From: Bin125 sp026705025
Lineage (GTDB): Bacteria; Chloroflexota; Dehalococcoidia; Bin125
Direction: 5' to 3'
NCBI GenBank assembly: GCA_026705025.1
Contig: JAPPBN010000004.1
Coordinates: 124,001-188,000 of the forward strand
Length of the DNA: 64,000 nucleotides
The first letter of the stretch is position 1. Every line of letters starts with the position of its first letter. The translations under genes were made by a program, and so were the position numbers. Shown piece by piece: positions 23,892 to 32,478 of this stretch. The notes below the pieces were generated by a model. It saw only the letters and a list, made by a program, of their open reading frames with translations. It made no database searches and was not told the origin of the DNA.

Positions 23892-24779
23892 ATGCGCGAG
23901 TACGAAGACATCCTCTACGAAACCAAGGGTCGGCTCGGCATAGTCACCCTCAACCGCCCCGAGAAAATGAACGCGCTCAGCCACCGGCTGCGGGCCGAGC
24001 TGTTCGACGCCATCAAGGTGGCCGAGGCCGACGACGACGTGCACGTCGTGATCATCCGCGGCGCCGGCCGCACCTTCTCCGCCGGCTACGACATCACGCC
24101 GGTGCCCAACCTGTCCGAGTCCGACTACCTCGACTACCGCTCTGGCCTGCCCTCCGTCGGACCGATCCATCCCGGCCAGGGACAGTGGCCGCAGCACCTG
24201 CTCTCCGGCTACTGGCAGATCTGGGAGCTGGCCAAGCCCGTCATCGCCCAGGTCCACGGATACGCCCTCGCCGGCGGTTCCGAGCTCGCCTCCATGTGCG
24301 ACCTCATGTACGTCGCCGAGGACGCGATCATCGGCTACCCGCCCGTCCGCGCGATGACCACGGTCGACATCCTCTATCACCCCTGGCACATGGGCATGCG
24401 CAAGGCGCGCGAGCTCTGCTACACCGGCGACTCGGTCACCGGCCTCGAAGCGGTCGAGCTGGGCTGGGCCAACCGCGCCTTCCCGGTCGACCAGCTGGAC
24501 GAGGAAACCGAGAAGATGGGCGAGCGTATCGCCAACATCGCCCCCGACATGGTCATGATGTCCAAGCGAGGTCTGAACCGCGCCTACGAAGTCATGGGCT
24601 TCCGCACCGCCCTCCAGGTCGGCGCCGACATCCAGTCACTCTCGACCTTCCGCGGCTCCGCCGGAGAGTTCGGCCGCATCGCCCAGGAAAAGGGCCTCAA
24701 AGCCGCCCTCGACTGGCGAGACGGCCCCTTCCAGGACTACGGAGCCGCCAAGAAACGCCCCTCCGCGCCAAAGACCTAG
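23892..24779 (+). CDS. Enoyl-CoA hydratase/isomerase family (crotonase) protein
   Basis: This 295-residue crotonase has the oxyanion-hole segments GAGRTFSAGYDI (Gly-Tyr-Asp at 65-67) and GYALAGGSELASMCD, with Glu131 at the position of the first catalytic Glu of enoyl-CoA hydratase. The second Glu segment is replaced by IIGYPPVRAMTT, so simple hydratase activity is uncertain. Aromatic and His-rich insertions (LYHPWHMGM) are also unusual. GGAG at 23881-23884 fixes the ATG at 23892; the open frame further upstream overlaps the previous gene and is not used. The gene could be a hydrolase, isomerase or lyase of the superfamily acting on a CoA ester. Confidence 0.85.
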   Translation: MREYEDILYETKGRLGIVTLNRPEKMNALSHRLRAELFDAIKVAEADDDVHVVIIRGAGRTFSAGYDITPVPNLSESDYLDYRSGLPSVGPIHPGQGQWPQHLLSGYWQIWELAKPVIAQVHGYALAGGSELASMCDLMYVAEDAIIGYPPVRAMTTVDILYHPWHMGMRKARELCYTGDSVTGLEAVELGWANRAFPVDQLDEETEKMGERIANIAPDMVMMSKRGLNRAYEVMGFRTALQVGADIQSLSTFRGSAGEFGRIAQEKGLKAALDWRDGPFQDYGAAKKRPSAPKT

Positions 24780-24805
24780 GCCTCCAGAACCCGCCCCACT
24801 CCACC

Positions 24806-24836
24806 CGTCATTCCCGCGCTTGCCGCGGGAATCTCG
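24806..24836. repeat. ATTCCCGC-type REP-like palindrome (single unit)
   Basis: This is a 31-bp unit of the CGTCATTCCC...GGGAATCTCG type with an ATTCCCGCG/CGCGGGAAT stem, 26 bases after the crotonase stop. The same family occurs as a head-to-head doublet at 35441-35526 and as inverted flanks of the GIY-YIG gene (47114-47581). Confidence 0.8.
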
Positions 24837-24848
24837 CCGTGCTCGGAT

Positions 24849-24963
24849 CCCCTCTCCCCGAGGGAGAGGGCTAGGGTGAGGGCCCCGCACTCCCACCCCC
24901 TCCGACGCCCCGCACTTGCCTGCCCCTGGCTTGAACAGGGGATGCGGGGCCCAGACCGCGATC
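24849..24963. repeat. Long direct repeat, copy A, upstream of the HTH gene
   Basis: This 115-bp copy combines the CCCTCTCCCC...GGTGAGGGC element with an extended CCCCGCA...TGCGGGG hairpin that has an internal TGCCCCTGGCTTGAACAGGGG segment. Nearly the same 114-bp sequence lies at 25783-25896, in the same orientation, on the other side of the HTH gene. Confidence 0.9.
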
Positions 24964-25095
24964 CTCCCACGCAGCCCAAGCGTCCCACTTTCCCTCAGCC
25001 GTCGCCTCGCCTCCGCCAACCACGACACAACAACACCGAACATCCATTCACTACAGTGGTCAGAACACATGTCCTCTAGAGAGAAGGATCTCCTC

Positions 25096-25770
25096 ATGCA
25101 CATCCCGCCCAGACGCAGACGCCGCGCCGTCCGCATCCACTACCTCATCCAGCGAGGACTTTCCCAGCAACAGGTCGCCGAAGAGCTCGAAATCTCCCGG
25201 ACCACCGTCCGCTCGGACCTCCAGCTGATCGAGACCCACTGGAGCCGCATCGCCGCCCCAGCCGCCGACGACCTCCTGCTCCAGTCGCTCCAGCTGCTCC
25301 GCATCCGGCTCTCCCGGGCGATCAAGCGCGACCCCGTCGCCCACAACGCCAGGCGCCTCACGCCGGTCGAATACCTGCACGCCCATAACGCCCAGGAAAC
25401 CCAGCTCAACGGCCTTGCCCGAGAGATCCGCCGCACCGTCCAACAAGTCCAGCTCCGGGCCGAACAACGACCCGACCAGCCCGGCCTCTTCGACGAACAG
25501 CCGCAAGACTCGTCAGAAACCATGACCAAATTGACCAAAATTGCACCCCCCAATTTCACGATCTCCAGTCCAGAGCAGGAGATCGTCCCCAATCAGGCCC
25601 CAGAGAAAAAAATTCCCACGGAACCCACCCAGGACGCCTTGATCGCCGAGGCCGTCCAGCATTTCCCCCACCTCAAAGGCCAGTCCGCCGAACAAATCCT
25701 CCACTTCCTCGACCAGATCACCAATCCCAACGGACAGCAACCCCCAATCCCCACCAAATCCGCCGCCTAG
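25096..25770 (+). CDS. Solitary helix-turn-helix protein with disordered tail
   Basis: From the ATG at 25096 (preceded by AGAAGGA) this is 224 residues. It starts with an Arg-rich stretch, followed by a homeodomain-like HTH (GLSQQQVAEELEISRTTVR, about 21-39), then amphipathic helices (DLLLQSLQLLRIRLSRAIKR), a Gln/Pro-rich polar region and a final helix with HFPHLKGQSAEQILHFLDQI. It resembles the DNA-binding part of small terminase subunits or transposase-type HTHs, but no large terminase or transposase is adjacent. A second protein of the same build is at 38212. The gene lies between two ~115-bp direct repeats, which suggests a mobile or repeat-associated unit. Confidence 0.6.
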   Translation: MHIPPRRRRRAVRIHYLIQRGLSQQQVAEELEISRTTVRSDLQLIETHWSRIAAPAADDLLLQSLQLLRIRLSRAIKRDPVAHNARRLTPVEYLHAHNAQETQLNGLAREIRRTVQQVQLRAEQRPDQPGLFDEQPQDSSETMTKLTKIAPPNFTISSPEQEIVPNQAPEKKIPTEPTQDALIAEAVQHFPHLKGQSAEQILHFLDQITNPNGQQPPIPTKSAA

Positions 25771-25782
25771 CCCCCTCCCTGT

Positions 25783-25896
25783 CCCCTCTCCCCGAGGGAG
25801 AGGGCTAGGGTGAGGGCCCCGCCCCCCACCACCTCCGATGCCCCGCACTTGCCTGCCCCTGGCTTGAACAGGGGATGCGGGGCCCAGACCGCGATC
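25783..25896. repeat. Long direct repeat, copy B, downstream of the HTH gene
   Basis: This 114-bp repeat is the partner of 24849-24963. The alignment needs one single-base gap and a few substitutions, nearly all between the two palindromes; the last ~60 bases differ at only one position. Beyond the repeat the flanks diverge, so the copies are bounded. Confidence 0.9.
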
Positions 25897-26063
25897 TAAG
25901 CGTGCAGCCCCCGCGTCCCTCTCGCCCTGGCTGCCAACACCAGTTCACCTCCCCGACAATTCCGCCTAACCAGATGCTGCGGTAGGATACGTCGGAGTCG
26001 TGCCTGTGCGTCTTCGCCGCGAAGAACGGGCGACATCGAAGCAGCGAGATGAAGTAGAGGTCT

Positions 26064-26684
26064 ATGCCCAGTCGCACCGGGATACCCCAGTCCTTCGGCA
26101 TCATCATGGTCTTCGCCCTGCTTACCGCGGGAATCTTCGCCCTCGTCGGCTTCGCCATCCACAAGGGCGCCGACCGAAACGTTGTTGAGGCCAAAGCGCT
26201 TTCCGAGGTCGCCGCCGCCGAGGGCTGGGAAACCCAACTGTTCTGCATCGAAGAGGGCAAGGAAGACCACCCTTCGCTCTCGCTCGTCGAACGCCCACCC
26301 GAGACCTGCGCCGAGGCCGCGCCGCTGCCGATCGAAAACCTCAACGATGATGAGTACGGCGGAGAAGACGCCGTCCGCGCCGCCGCCGATCCCCTGCGCG
26401 GGGCCGAGCTCTACGTCGCCAACGGCTGCCAGGTCTGCCACGGCGAAGTCGGCGAGGGCATCGTCGGCCCCACCATCGCCCAGACCGGCCTCGACATCCA
26501 GGGCGTCATCTCCCAGTACCGCCAACCGCGCGGCATCATGCAGGAGTTTGCGGCCGAAGACGTCTCGGTCGAAGACATCGCCGACATCTGGTCCTGGCTC
26601 CAGACCCTGCCAGCCGTTGATCCGCTCATCGACCCCAACAACGACGCCCTGGGCCACGAAAACTACGGCCAGTGGGCCCAGTAG
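26064..26684 (+). CDS. Membrane-anchored monoheme cytochrome c
   Basis: This 206-residue protein has an N-terminal membrane anchor (about 11-33, GIIMVFALLTAGIFALVGF). It then has an acidic linker with an extra Cys pair region (LFC at 61, TC at 82) and a C-terminal class I cytochrome c domain with the heme-binding CQVCH at 122-126. Met159 in QPRGIMQEF is the likely sixth ligand. The two extra cysteines in the linker may form a disulfide. The protein would face the outside of the membrane and carry electrons in respiration. No oxidase genes are adjacent, so its partner is unknown. A short Shine-Dalgarno-like AGAGG precedes the ATG. Confidence 0.88.
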   Translation: MPSRTGIPQSFGIIMVFALLTAGIFALVGFAIHKGADRNVVEAKALSEVAAAEGWETQLFCIEEGKEDHPSLSLVERPPETCAEAAPLPIENLNDDEYGGEDAVRAAADPLRGAELYVANGCQVCHGEVGEGIVGPTIAQTGLDIQGVISQYRQPRGIMQEFAAEDVSVEDIADIWSWLQTLPAVDPLIDPNNDALGHENYGQWAQ

Positions 26685-26732
26685 CCCGAACCCCCTACCC
26701 TTCGCTAGGCACGACCCCCCTACTCCCTCGCT

Positions 26733-26822
26733 GCCCCATGGCAGAGCCTGTTCCCGCGCAGGCGGGAAGGGAGCTGCCGAAAGCCTGCCCCGCACTTGGT
26801 GCGGGGGCTGAGGGGGTCCTTC
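26733..26822. repeat. Composite palindromic repeats before the SnoaL-like genes
   Basis: Two hairpins are present: a CCCGC/GCGGG unit near 26754-26769 and CCCCGCA...TGCGGGG near 26788-26806. They are embedded in purine- and pyrimidine-rich flanks (CTGCCGAAAG, GGGGGTCC) that resemble pieces of the 48-bp element at 18871 and 30393. This looks like a mosaic of several dispersed repeat families. Confidence 0.6.
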
Positions 26823-26848
26823 TGCGAATCCACTGAGGATCATGACCT

Positions 26849-27640
26849 ATGGGCGCACACCCCACTCCCACCGCCGCATACTGGGCCTTCTTCGAGAACT
26901 TCAACGCCAAAGATCCCGCCGGCTGGGCCGGCGCGATGTCCTACCCGCACGTCCGGGTCTCGGCCACCCGACCACCGAAACGCGGCGACGGACCCAGCCC
27001 TCGTACCGCCTCCGGCGTCTACCCAACCGCCGATGACTATGCATCGATGGCCAGCACAGCCGGCTGGGAGCGCTTCGAGGCCACCGGCTGGGTGCGCACG
27101 CAGGGCGTCACGCCGCGCGTCGTGGCCGCGTCCGAGACCAAGGCACATCTGGCCGGCGGCTGGACCCGGCACCGCGCCGACGACTCCGAGATCATCACCA
27201 ACCGCGTGCTCTACGTCCTCACCAGAACCGACGATGGCTGGGGAATCCAGGCGCGCTTCGGCGTCGACGGCTGGTCACGCGACAACGAGCGAGAAGAGGA
27301 ATCCCAGGCAGCGCTCGCTGCACTCGGACGCCTCATGACCACCCTCGAAGCCGGCGACGTCGAGCCCTGGCTCAACTGCTTCCACTATCCCCTCACCCTG
27401 GTTGGCGCCCCGGGCGCGGTCGACACCATGGACGACGCCGGCGCCATGCGCGACGCCTTCGGCGACTGGGCCGGCCAGGCCCTGCCGATCAGCTACACGG
27501 CCGACATCATCGCCGCTGGTGAGAACGGCGTCACGTTGTCGCAATCGATCACCCGCGGCGACGACTCCTTCCACCAGTCCTTCCTCGTCGCCCAGCGCGA
27601 CGGCCACTGGAAAATCCTCGCCGTCTCGGCCATCACCTGA
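26849..27640 (+). CDS. SnoaL/NTF2-like protein, duplicated domain (first of tandem pair)
   Basis: This 263-residue protein appears to consist of two NTF2-like halves. The first (about 8-135) begins TAAYWAFFENFNAKDPAGWA and ends with the typical late strand VLYVLTRTDDGWGIQARFG. The second (about 148-263) begins with a LGRLMTTLEAGDVEPWLNCFHYPLT helix-strand unit and ends SFLVAQRDGHWKILAVSAI. This 'helix, short strand, WxI...' layout is that of SnoaL-like steroid-isomerase/polyketide-cyclase folds and of stress-related NTF2 proteins. No catalytic Asp/His pair stands out. GAGGA at 26835-26839 supports the ATG. It is cotranscribed with a paralog 11 bases downstream; function is unknown. Confidence 0.6.
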   Translation: MGAHPTPTAAYWAFFENFNAKDPAGWAGAMSYPHVRVSATRPPKRGDGPSPRTASGVYPTADDYASMASTAGWERFEATGWVRTQGVTPRVVAASETKAHLAGGWTRHRADDSEIITNRVLYVLTRTDDGWGIQARFGVDGWSRDNEREEESQAALAALGRLMTTLEAGDVEPWLNCFHYPLTLVGAPGAVDTMDDAGAMRDAFGDWAGQALPISYTADIIAAGENGVTLSQSITRGDDSFHQSFLVAQRDGHWKILAVSAIT

Positions 27641-27651
27641 GCCACGCGAAT

Positions 27652-28425
27652 ATGGCCGGATACGAGTCCCCAGAAGCCGCCTACTTCGCCTTCCTCGACA
27701 CCTTCAACGCCCGCGACGCCGCAGGCTGGGCCGGAGTCAACCACTGGCCCCACGCCAGGATCTCAGCCGCCGCCCCCGACAGCGCCGCCCACTGGCGCCC
27801 GCCAACTCGCACCTTCACCGACGCCGACCAGTACCTCGCCGCCCCGCTCTGGGACGAGCTCGAGGCCAGCGGCTGGTCCCGCTCCGAGTCCGCCCCGCCA
27901 ACGATCGTCCAGTCCTCCGACCTCAAGGCGCACATCGCCGGCGGCTGGACTCGATACGACGCGGACGGCAAGCCAATGGCGTCCAATCGAGTCGTCTACG
28001 TCGCAACGCGGACCGACGAGGCCTGGGGCCTCCAGGCGCAGCTCAAGACCGACAGCTTCGTCGACGGCCGCGACTACTCGGCAACAGAGGCCGAAGTCGT
28101 ATCAGCCGTCGAGTCCACGCTCGAGCTACTCGGCGCCCGCGAGATCGACGCCTACGCCGAGGCGCTGGACTACCCCTTCACACTCGTCGGCCCACCCGGC
28201 GTCGTCATCCAGATCGCATCCGCCCCAGAGATGGCAACCGCCATGCGCAACGTTGGCGACGACCGGCTCGACGTGCGACCCGGCTCGGTCCGGATCGTGA
28301 ACTGCGGCGACAGCGGCGCGAATGTCACGTTCCGTGTCGAGCGAGAAGGAGAATCCCAGGAGGCGCTGGCGCTCGTCGGCCTGCGCGACGGCGTCTGGCG
28401 GATGCTGGCCATCTCCGGGATCTGA
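27652..28425 (+). CDS. SnoaL/NTF2-like protein, duplicated domain (second of tandem pair)
   Basis: This 257-residue paralog of the preceding gene has the same order of blocks: EAAYFAFLDTFNARDAAGWA, HIAGGWTRYDADG, NRVVYVATRTDEAWGLQAQ, then LELLGAREIDAYAEALDYPFTLVGPPG and a last strand LVGLRDGVWRMLAISGI. Identity to its neighbour is evident through most of the length, so the pair arose by tandem duplication. Both lack a signal peptide, so they are cytoplasmic. No partner enzyme lies in the operon; the next gene is convergent (dppC-like) with stops six bases apart. Confidence 0.6.
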   Translation: MAGYESPEAAYFAFLDTFNARDAAGWAGVNHWPHARISAAAPDSAAHWRPPTRTFTDADQYLAAPLWDELEASGWSRSESAPPTIVQSSDLKAHIAGGWTRYDADGKPMASNRVVYVATRTDEAWGLQAQLKTDSFVDGRDYSATEAEVVSAVESTLELLGAREIDAYAEALDYPFTLVGPPGVVIQIASAPEMATAMRNVGDDRLDVRPGSVRIVNCGDSGANVTFRVEREGESQEALALVGLRDGVWRMLAISGI

Positions 28426-28431
28426 GAACGG

Positions 28432-29373
28432 TCAGTCGCCCTCGAGCGCGCCTCGCAAACGAGGGTCGAGCACGTCGCGTAGGCCGTCGCCGATGATGTT
28501 GAGGCTCCAGACCAGAAGTGCGATACAGGCGCCGGGGAAGACCCACAGCCACCACCCGTTGCCGGTGATGATCACCTGCCGTCCTTCGGAGACCAGGCCG
28601 CCCCAGGTCGGATCGGGCGGGCGGATGCCCAGGCCGAGGAACGAGAGCCCGGCCTCGGCGATGATGGCGAAGCCGGCGCCCAGCGAGACCTGGACAATCA
28701 CCGGCTGGAAGCTGTTGGGCAACACGTAGCGCATCATGATCCGCAGGTTGCTCGCACCGATGGTCTGCCCGGCGAGCACGTAGTCCTGCTCGCGCACCGA
28801 CAGCGCCATCGACCTCGCAATCCGCGCCACCCAGGGAATGTTCGCGATCCCCACCGCCACGATGATGTTGATGATGTCTCTGCCCAACACAGAGACCAAC
28901 GCGAGGGCCAGGATCAATCCAGGGAAGGCGAGTACCGCATCCATCAGACGCATCAGCGCCTCGTCGACAATGCCGCGCGCATAGCCGGCGGCGATGCCGA
29001 TCGGCAGGCCGAAGATCGCACCGAACAGCGACGCCCCGAACCCGACCGCCAACGCGGCGCGGGTCGCGTTGAGTACGCGCGAGAAGGTGTCGCGGCCAAT
29101 CTTGTCGGTACCGAAGGGATGATCGGCGTTCGGCGATTGCCAGGAGATGTACAGTCCGTTCTCGTCGGTCGCCTGTTCCTCGAATCCGGGAATTGGGAAC
29201 AGGTCGACGAAGATTGCGATCAACACGAACGCAACCAAAATGACAACCGCGGGCCTGACGAGACGCACCCGCAGGAAGCGTCGCATGAAGATGCGCAGCG
29301 GCTCAAACCGACTGGCATCCTCGGGAATCGGGTAGCCGCCCGACGTCGTCTCGGCTGTCGCCTGCTCAGCCAT
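28432..29373 (-). CDS. Oligopeptide-type ABC transporter permease, DppC-like
   Basis: This 313-residue inner-membrane permease has an N-terminal cytosolic part and six membrane segments. The DppC-type signature for binding the ATPase is seen in the central loop: GIANIPWVARIARSMALSVREQDYV (EAA loop) and the NSFQPVIVQ region. The N-terminal DPFxF...DKIGRD segment (ADHPFGTDKIGRDTFSRV) is characteristic of the OppC_N region. It overlaps the upstream permease gene by 8 bases and forms an operon with it and with the substrate-binding protein at 30492. No ATPase (DppD/DppF) is encoded in the window. Confidence 0.93.
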   Translation of the reverse strand: MAEQATAETTSGGYPIPEDASRFEPLRIFMRRFLRVRLVRPAVVILVAFVLIAIFVDLFPIPGFEEQATDENGLYISWQSPNADHPFGTDKIGRDTFSRVLNATRAALAVGFGASLFGAIFGLPIGIAAGYARGIVDEALMRLMDAVLAFPGLILALALVSVLGRDIINIIVAVGIANIPWVARIARSMALSVREQDYVLAGQTIGASNLRIMMRYVLPNSFQPVIVQVSLGAGFAIIAEAGLSFLGLGIRPPDPTWGGLVSEGRQVIITGNGWWLWVFPGACIALLVWSLNIIGDGLRDVLDPRLRGALEGD

Positions 29374-30319
29374 AGCGGATCCTCGGATCGAGCACGCCGT
29401 AGGAGATATCGGTCAGCAAATTGGCGATGACGATGGCGATCGCAATGACAAGGATCATCGCCTGCACGATCAAGAGATCTCGTTGCAGCGCTGCCTGCAC
29501 GAGCCAGCGGCCCATGCCGGGAATGTTGAAGATCTGCTCAACGATGACCGCGCCGGCAAACACCCGGGCCAGCAGCAGACCGACGATCGTGACCACCGGC
29601 AGCAGGCCATTGCGCAGCGCATGCAGCGCAATCACGCGGCGCTCGCGCAAGCCCTTGGCTCGCGCCGTGCGCACATAGTCTTGCCGCATCACCTCCAACA
29701 TCGACGATCGCGTCTGTCGCGCCACGATCGCCGACAGCACCCAACCAACCACAATCGTGGGCATGATCAATGATTTGATCGACGCCACCGGATCGACCCA
29801 GACCCGTTCAAACCCGGCCGCCGGCAGCACGTCCCAAGTCACGACCAGCAACAGGATCAGGATGAGGCCGGTCAGATAGTCGGGGATCGCAACTCCGCCG
29901 ACCGACAGCATCGTCACCAGCCGGTCTGCGATCGAGTTCGGCCTGATCGCCGAGAGCACGCCCGCAGGAATGCCGATCAGCATCCCGACCACGATCGTCG
30001 CCACGCCGACATGCAGCGTGTTCTGCAACCGCTGCAGCAGTTCTGGCCCGATGTCGCGATTGGTCAGTGTTGACTGGCCGAAGTCACCCGAAGAGAGGAT
30101 GTTCCCGATCCAGTCGATCATTTGCTCGGGAACGGACTTATTCAGTCCCAACCGTTCCTCGATCTGCAGGCGGCGTTCTTCGGAAATCGCTTCGCCTTCT
30201 CCGGACAACGCGGCCACGGGATCGCCCGGCAGGATGCGAAAGATCGCGAACGAAGCGATCGCGACCAGGATGATCACGGCGATCGACTGGAGCACACGGA
30301 CCGAGATGTATGTCCACAT
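29366..30319 (-). CDS. Oligopeptide-type ABC transporter permease, DppB-like
   Basis: This 317-residue permease has an N-terminal membrane helix (SIAVIILVAIASFAIFRIL) immediately followed by the DppB-type GDPVAAL motif. Six membrane segments and the EAA-loop YVRTARAKGLRERRVIALHALRN follow. It pairs with the DppC-like permease downstream to form the channel of a peptide, nickel or other solute importer; the sequence does not identify the solute. The ATG at 30319 lies downstream of a repeat element (30393-30440) in the gap from the substrate-binding protein gene. Confidence 0.93.
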   Translation of the reverse strand: MWTYISVRVLQSIAVIILVAIASFAIFRILPGDPVAALSGEGEAISEERRLQIEERLGLNKSVPEQMIDWIGNILSSGDFGQSTLTNRDIGPELLQRLQNTLHVGVATIVVGMLIGIPAGVLSAIRPNSIADRLVTMLSVGGVAIPDYLTGLILILLLVVTWDVLPAAGFERVWVDPVASIKSLIMPTIVVGWVLSAIVARQTRSSMLEVMRQDYVRTARAKGLRERRVIALHALRNGLLPVVTIVGLLLARVFAGAVIVEQIFNIPGMGRWLVQAALQRDLLIVQAMILVIAIAIVIANLLTDISYGVLDPRIRYG

Positions 30320-30392
30320 ACCAGCGTTCCGGTCAGTCTTGTGTCACCGCTCCGGAGGACTGAAGGGGACTACCAAGGGTCGCTGCTCAGTC

Positions 30393-30440
30393 GGAGCCCC
30401 CCTCTGCCTTCGGCATCTCCCCCCGCTGCGCGGGGGGAGA
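30393..30440. repeat. 48-bp CTCCCCCC palindromic element (inverted copy of 18871-18918)
   Basis: This 48-bp element is the reverse complement of 18871-18918 with two differences, both in the hairpin loop region. It lies between the substrate-binding protein gene and the DppB-like gene of the same operon and would form a strong stem (CTCCCCCCGC/GCGGGGGGAG) in the mRNA. This may help set different expression of binding protein and permeases. Confidence 0.85.
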
Positions 30441-30491
30441 AATGAGATGACGCTGGAGCAGTCGCCTCAGCCGAAGGAGAGTGACTGATCG

Positions 30492-32330
30492 TTAGACCTC
30501 GTCGCTCCACAGCCAGCGGCTCTGCCACTTGCCTTCGCCGTTGAACAACGTCTCTTCGGCGTTCTGAATAGCGTTGCGCACACCGGTGAAGTTGACGCCG
30601 TAGAGCATCGTGTAGAAGTGGCCTTCGCCAACGATGATGTCGTTGATTCGCGCGTAGTACGCTCGCCGCTCTTCGACATCGAAGGTCGCCCGTGCGTCTG
30701 CCACAAGCTGATCGAGTTCCGGGTGAATCGGACTGGCCGTGTCCTGGGCGGCGGTCGGGTTGTAGACGCCCGACTCGGTGTAGGCCAGCGACGCGATCCA
30801 GTCGGGCTCCGGGTAGCGGCTCCAGCCGGTCAAGGTCATGTGGTACTCGCCGTTCTCGAAGAAGGCGGGAATGAACTGGACCAGCTCCAGCGGTTCAAAG
30901 ACCACGTCAATGCCGAGCACTTCCTTGATCTGCTGGACGTACGTCTGGCAGGCGTCGATCTTGACCTGGTTGACGTAGGTGGTCAGCGAGAGTCCGCCCT
31001 CGGCGTTCAGCGCCTCGACGTCGACACCGGACATGGCGAGCAGTTCCTTGGCCCGCTCGCGCCGAGCGGCGATGTCCGGGTAGGCAACCTGCGGGTTGCC
31101 CGGCACCTCGGAGTAGGCCAGCGTGCCGTTCGGCCACTGACCACCGAGCGCCTGGATCATCAGGTTGTTATGCACGGCCTGGTTGACCGCCTCGGGATGC
31201 ACGGCGTGCATGATTGCCAGCCGCAGGTTCATGTCCTCAAGCGGCGACTTCTTCGAGTTGAAGACCAGAATCTCCGAGACGAACGCTCCCTGCATCTCCA
31301 CGATGCGCCAGTCGGGGTGCTCCTCCACCTGCGGGTTGAACTGCGGCTCGGGAATGAACATCGTGTCCAGATCGCCCGACAGACCGGTCGCGATCAGGGT
31401 CGAGTTCTCGGTGATGATGTCGTACCGCATCTCCTCGAAGTACGGCACCTGACTGCCGGTCGCCGAGCCGGGCTCGGGGCCGCGCATCCAGTGGTTGGGG
31501 TTGCGCTTGCCCAGCACGTGCGATTGGTCAACCCACTCGACGAAGCTGTACGGGCCCGTGCCCACCGGATTGAGACCGTACTCGTCACCCAGTTCGTCCG
31601 CCGTGGGCACGTGGATCATCGCGCCGGCCCGGTCACCCAAGAGGTGCATGACGGCGGCGGAGGGCTCGGACAGCAGATACGTGGCGGTTGTGGCATCGGG
31701 CGTCTCGACCGTGTGCACCACCTCGAAGTTGGCCTTCGGCGTCGAGGCCGGGTGCGAGGTCACGCGCTCGAGGTTGAGCCGCACGTCCTCGGAGCTGAAC
31801 GGCTCCCCGTTGTGGTAGCTCACCCCGTCGCGCAGCGAGAAGATGATCGTCGTGTTGTCGGGGAACTCCCAGGACTCGGCCAACGAGATGTCGCCGCGCT
31901 GGTTGTTCTCCGTGTCGTGCATGACCAGGTAGTCATGGAACGGCTGGAAGAAGTAGGCGTCGGTTCCCGAAGTACCGGTGTGCGGGTCGAGTGAAGTGGT
32001 GTTCAGATGAACGCCCGCGTTCCACTGCTGGGCGATCCCGGGACCTGCGTCGGCCTGAGCGACCGCAGCCTGCTGCTGCTGTTGCTCTTGCTGATCGGCC
32101 GGAGCTGCCTGTTGCTCCTGTTGTTGAGCTTGCTGCTCGGCCGCAGCCTGCTGCTGTTCCTGTTGCTGCTGAACCTGGGCGGCCGCCGGCTGCGCGTCGT
32201 CGTCATCGTCGCCGCAACCGACCAGGGCCAGTCCAGCAGCCCCCACGCCGGCCCGAGCCGACGCACGTAAGAGCGAGCGCCTCGACATCTTGTTGCGCCG
32301 CATGCGCTGCCAGTAGTTGCGGGTACTCAT
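30492..32330 (-). CDS. Tat-exported lipoprotein, peptide-type ABC substrate-binding protein (SBP_bac_5)
   Basis: From the ATG at 32330 (preceded by AAAGGAACAGG) this is 612 residues. A twin-arginine signal (RRNKMSRRSLLRASA, about 11-25) precedes a lipobox ending LVGC (Cys39). Next is a ~55-residue linker rich in Gln and Ala (about 47-100), then the family-5 solute-binding fold: LHLTTSLDPHT-like start, the DGVSYHNGEPFSSEDV motif and the VNQAVHNN-like pocket region. Ligands may be peptides, opines or other polar compounds. It is the first gene of the transporter operon. The extra residues upstream of this methionine are not coding. Confidence 0.92.
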   Translation of the reverse strand: MSTRNYWQRMRRNKMSRRSLLRASARAGVGAAGLALVGCGDDDDDAQPAAAQVQQQQEQQQAAAEQQAQQQEQQAAPADQQEQQQQQAAVAQADAGPGIAQQWNAGVHLNTTSLDPHTGTSGTDAYFFQPFHDYLVMHDTENNQRGDISLAESWEFPDNTTIIFSLRDGVSYHNGEPFSSEDVRLNLERVTSHPASTPKANFEVVHTVETPDATTATYLLSEPSAAVMHLLGDRAGAMIHVPTADELGDEYGLNPVGTGPYSFVEWVDQSHVLGKRNPNHWMRGPEPGSATGSQVPYFEEMRYDIITENSTLIATGLSGDLDTMFIPEPQFNPQVEEHPDWRIVEMQGAFVSEILVFNSKKSPLEDMNLRLAIMHAVHPEAVNQAVHNNLMIQALGGQWPNGTLAYSEVPGNPQVAYPDIAARRERAKELLAMSGVDVEALNAEGGLSLTTYVNQVKIDACQTYVQQIKEVLGIDVVFEPLELVQFIPAFFENGEYHMTLTGWSRYPEPDWIASLAYTESGVYNPTAAQDTASPIHPELDQLVADARATFDVEERRAYYARINDIIVGEGHFYTMLYGVNFTGVRNAIQNAEETLFNGEGKWQSRWLWSDEV

Positions 32331-32478
32331 GGACCTGTTCCTTTCCGTCGGCGCGCCTGACGGCCGGGAATCGGCCCGGCCGACCATCGCTCTGAACGCG
32401 CCCACATGCTCGCTGCAGGCTATCACGACCACTCGACCCTGAAGCAGGAGCCTGGTCCGGCCGCTACTCGTTCGGCGG

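Noticed and set aside
25096..25770. Possible prophage small terminase gene
   Set aside because: The HTH resembles terminase small subunits, but no phage structural, portal or large terminase genes are nearby.
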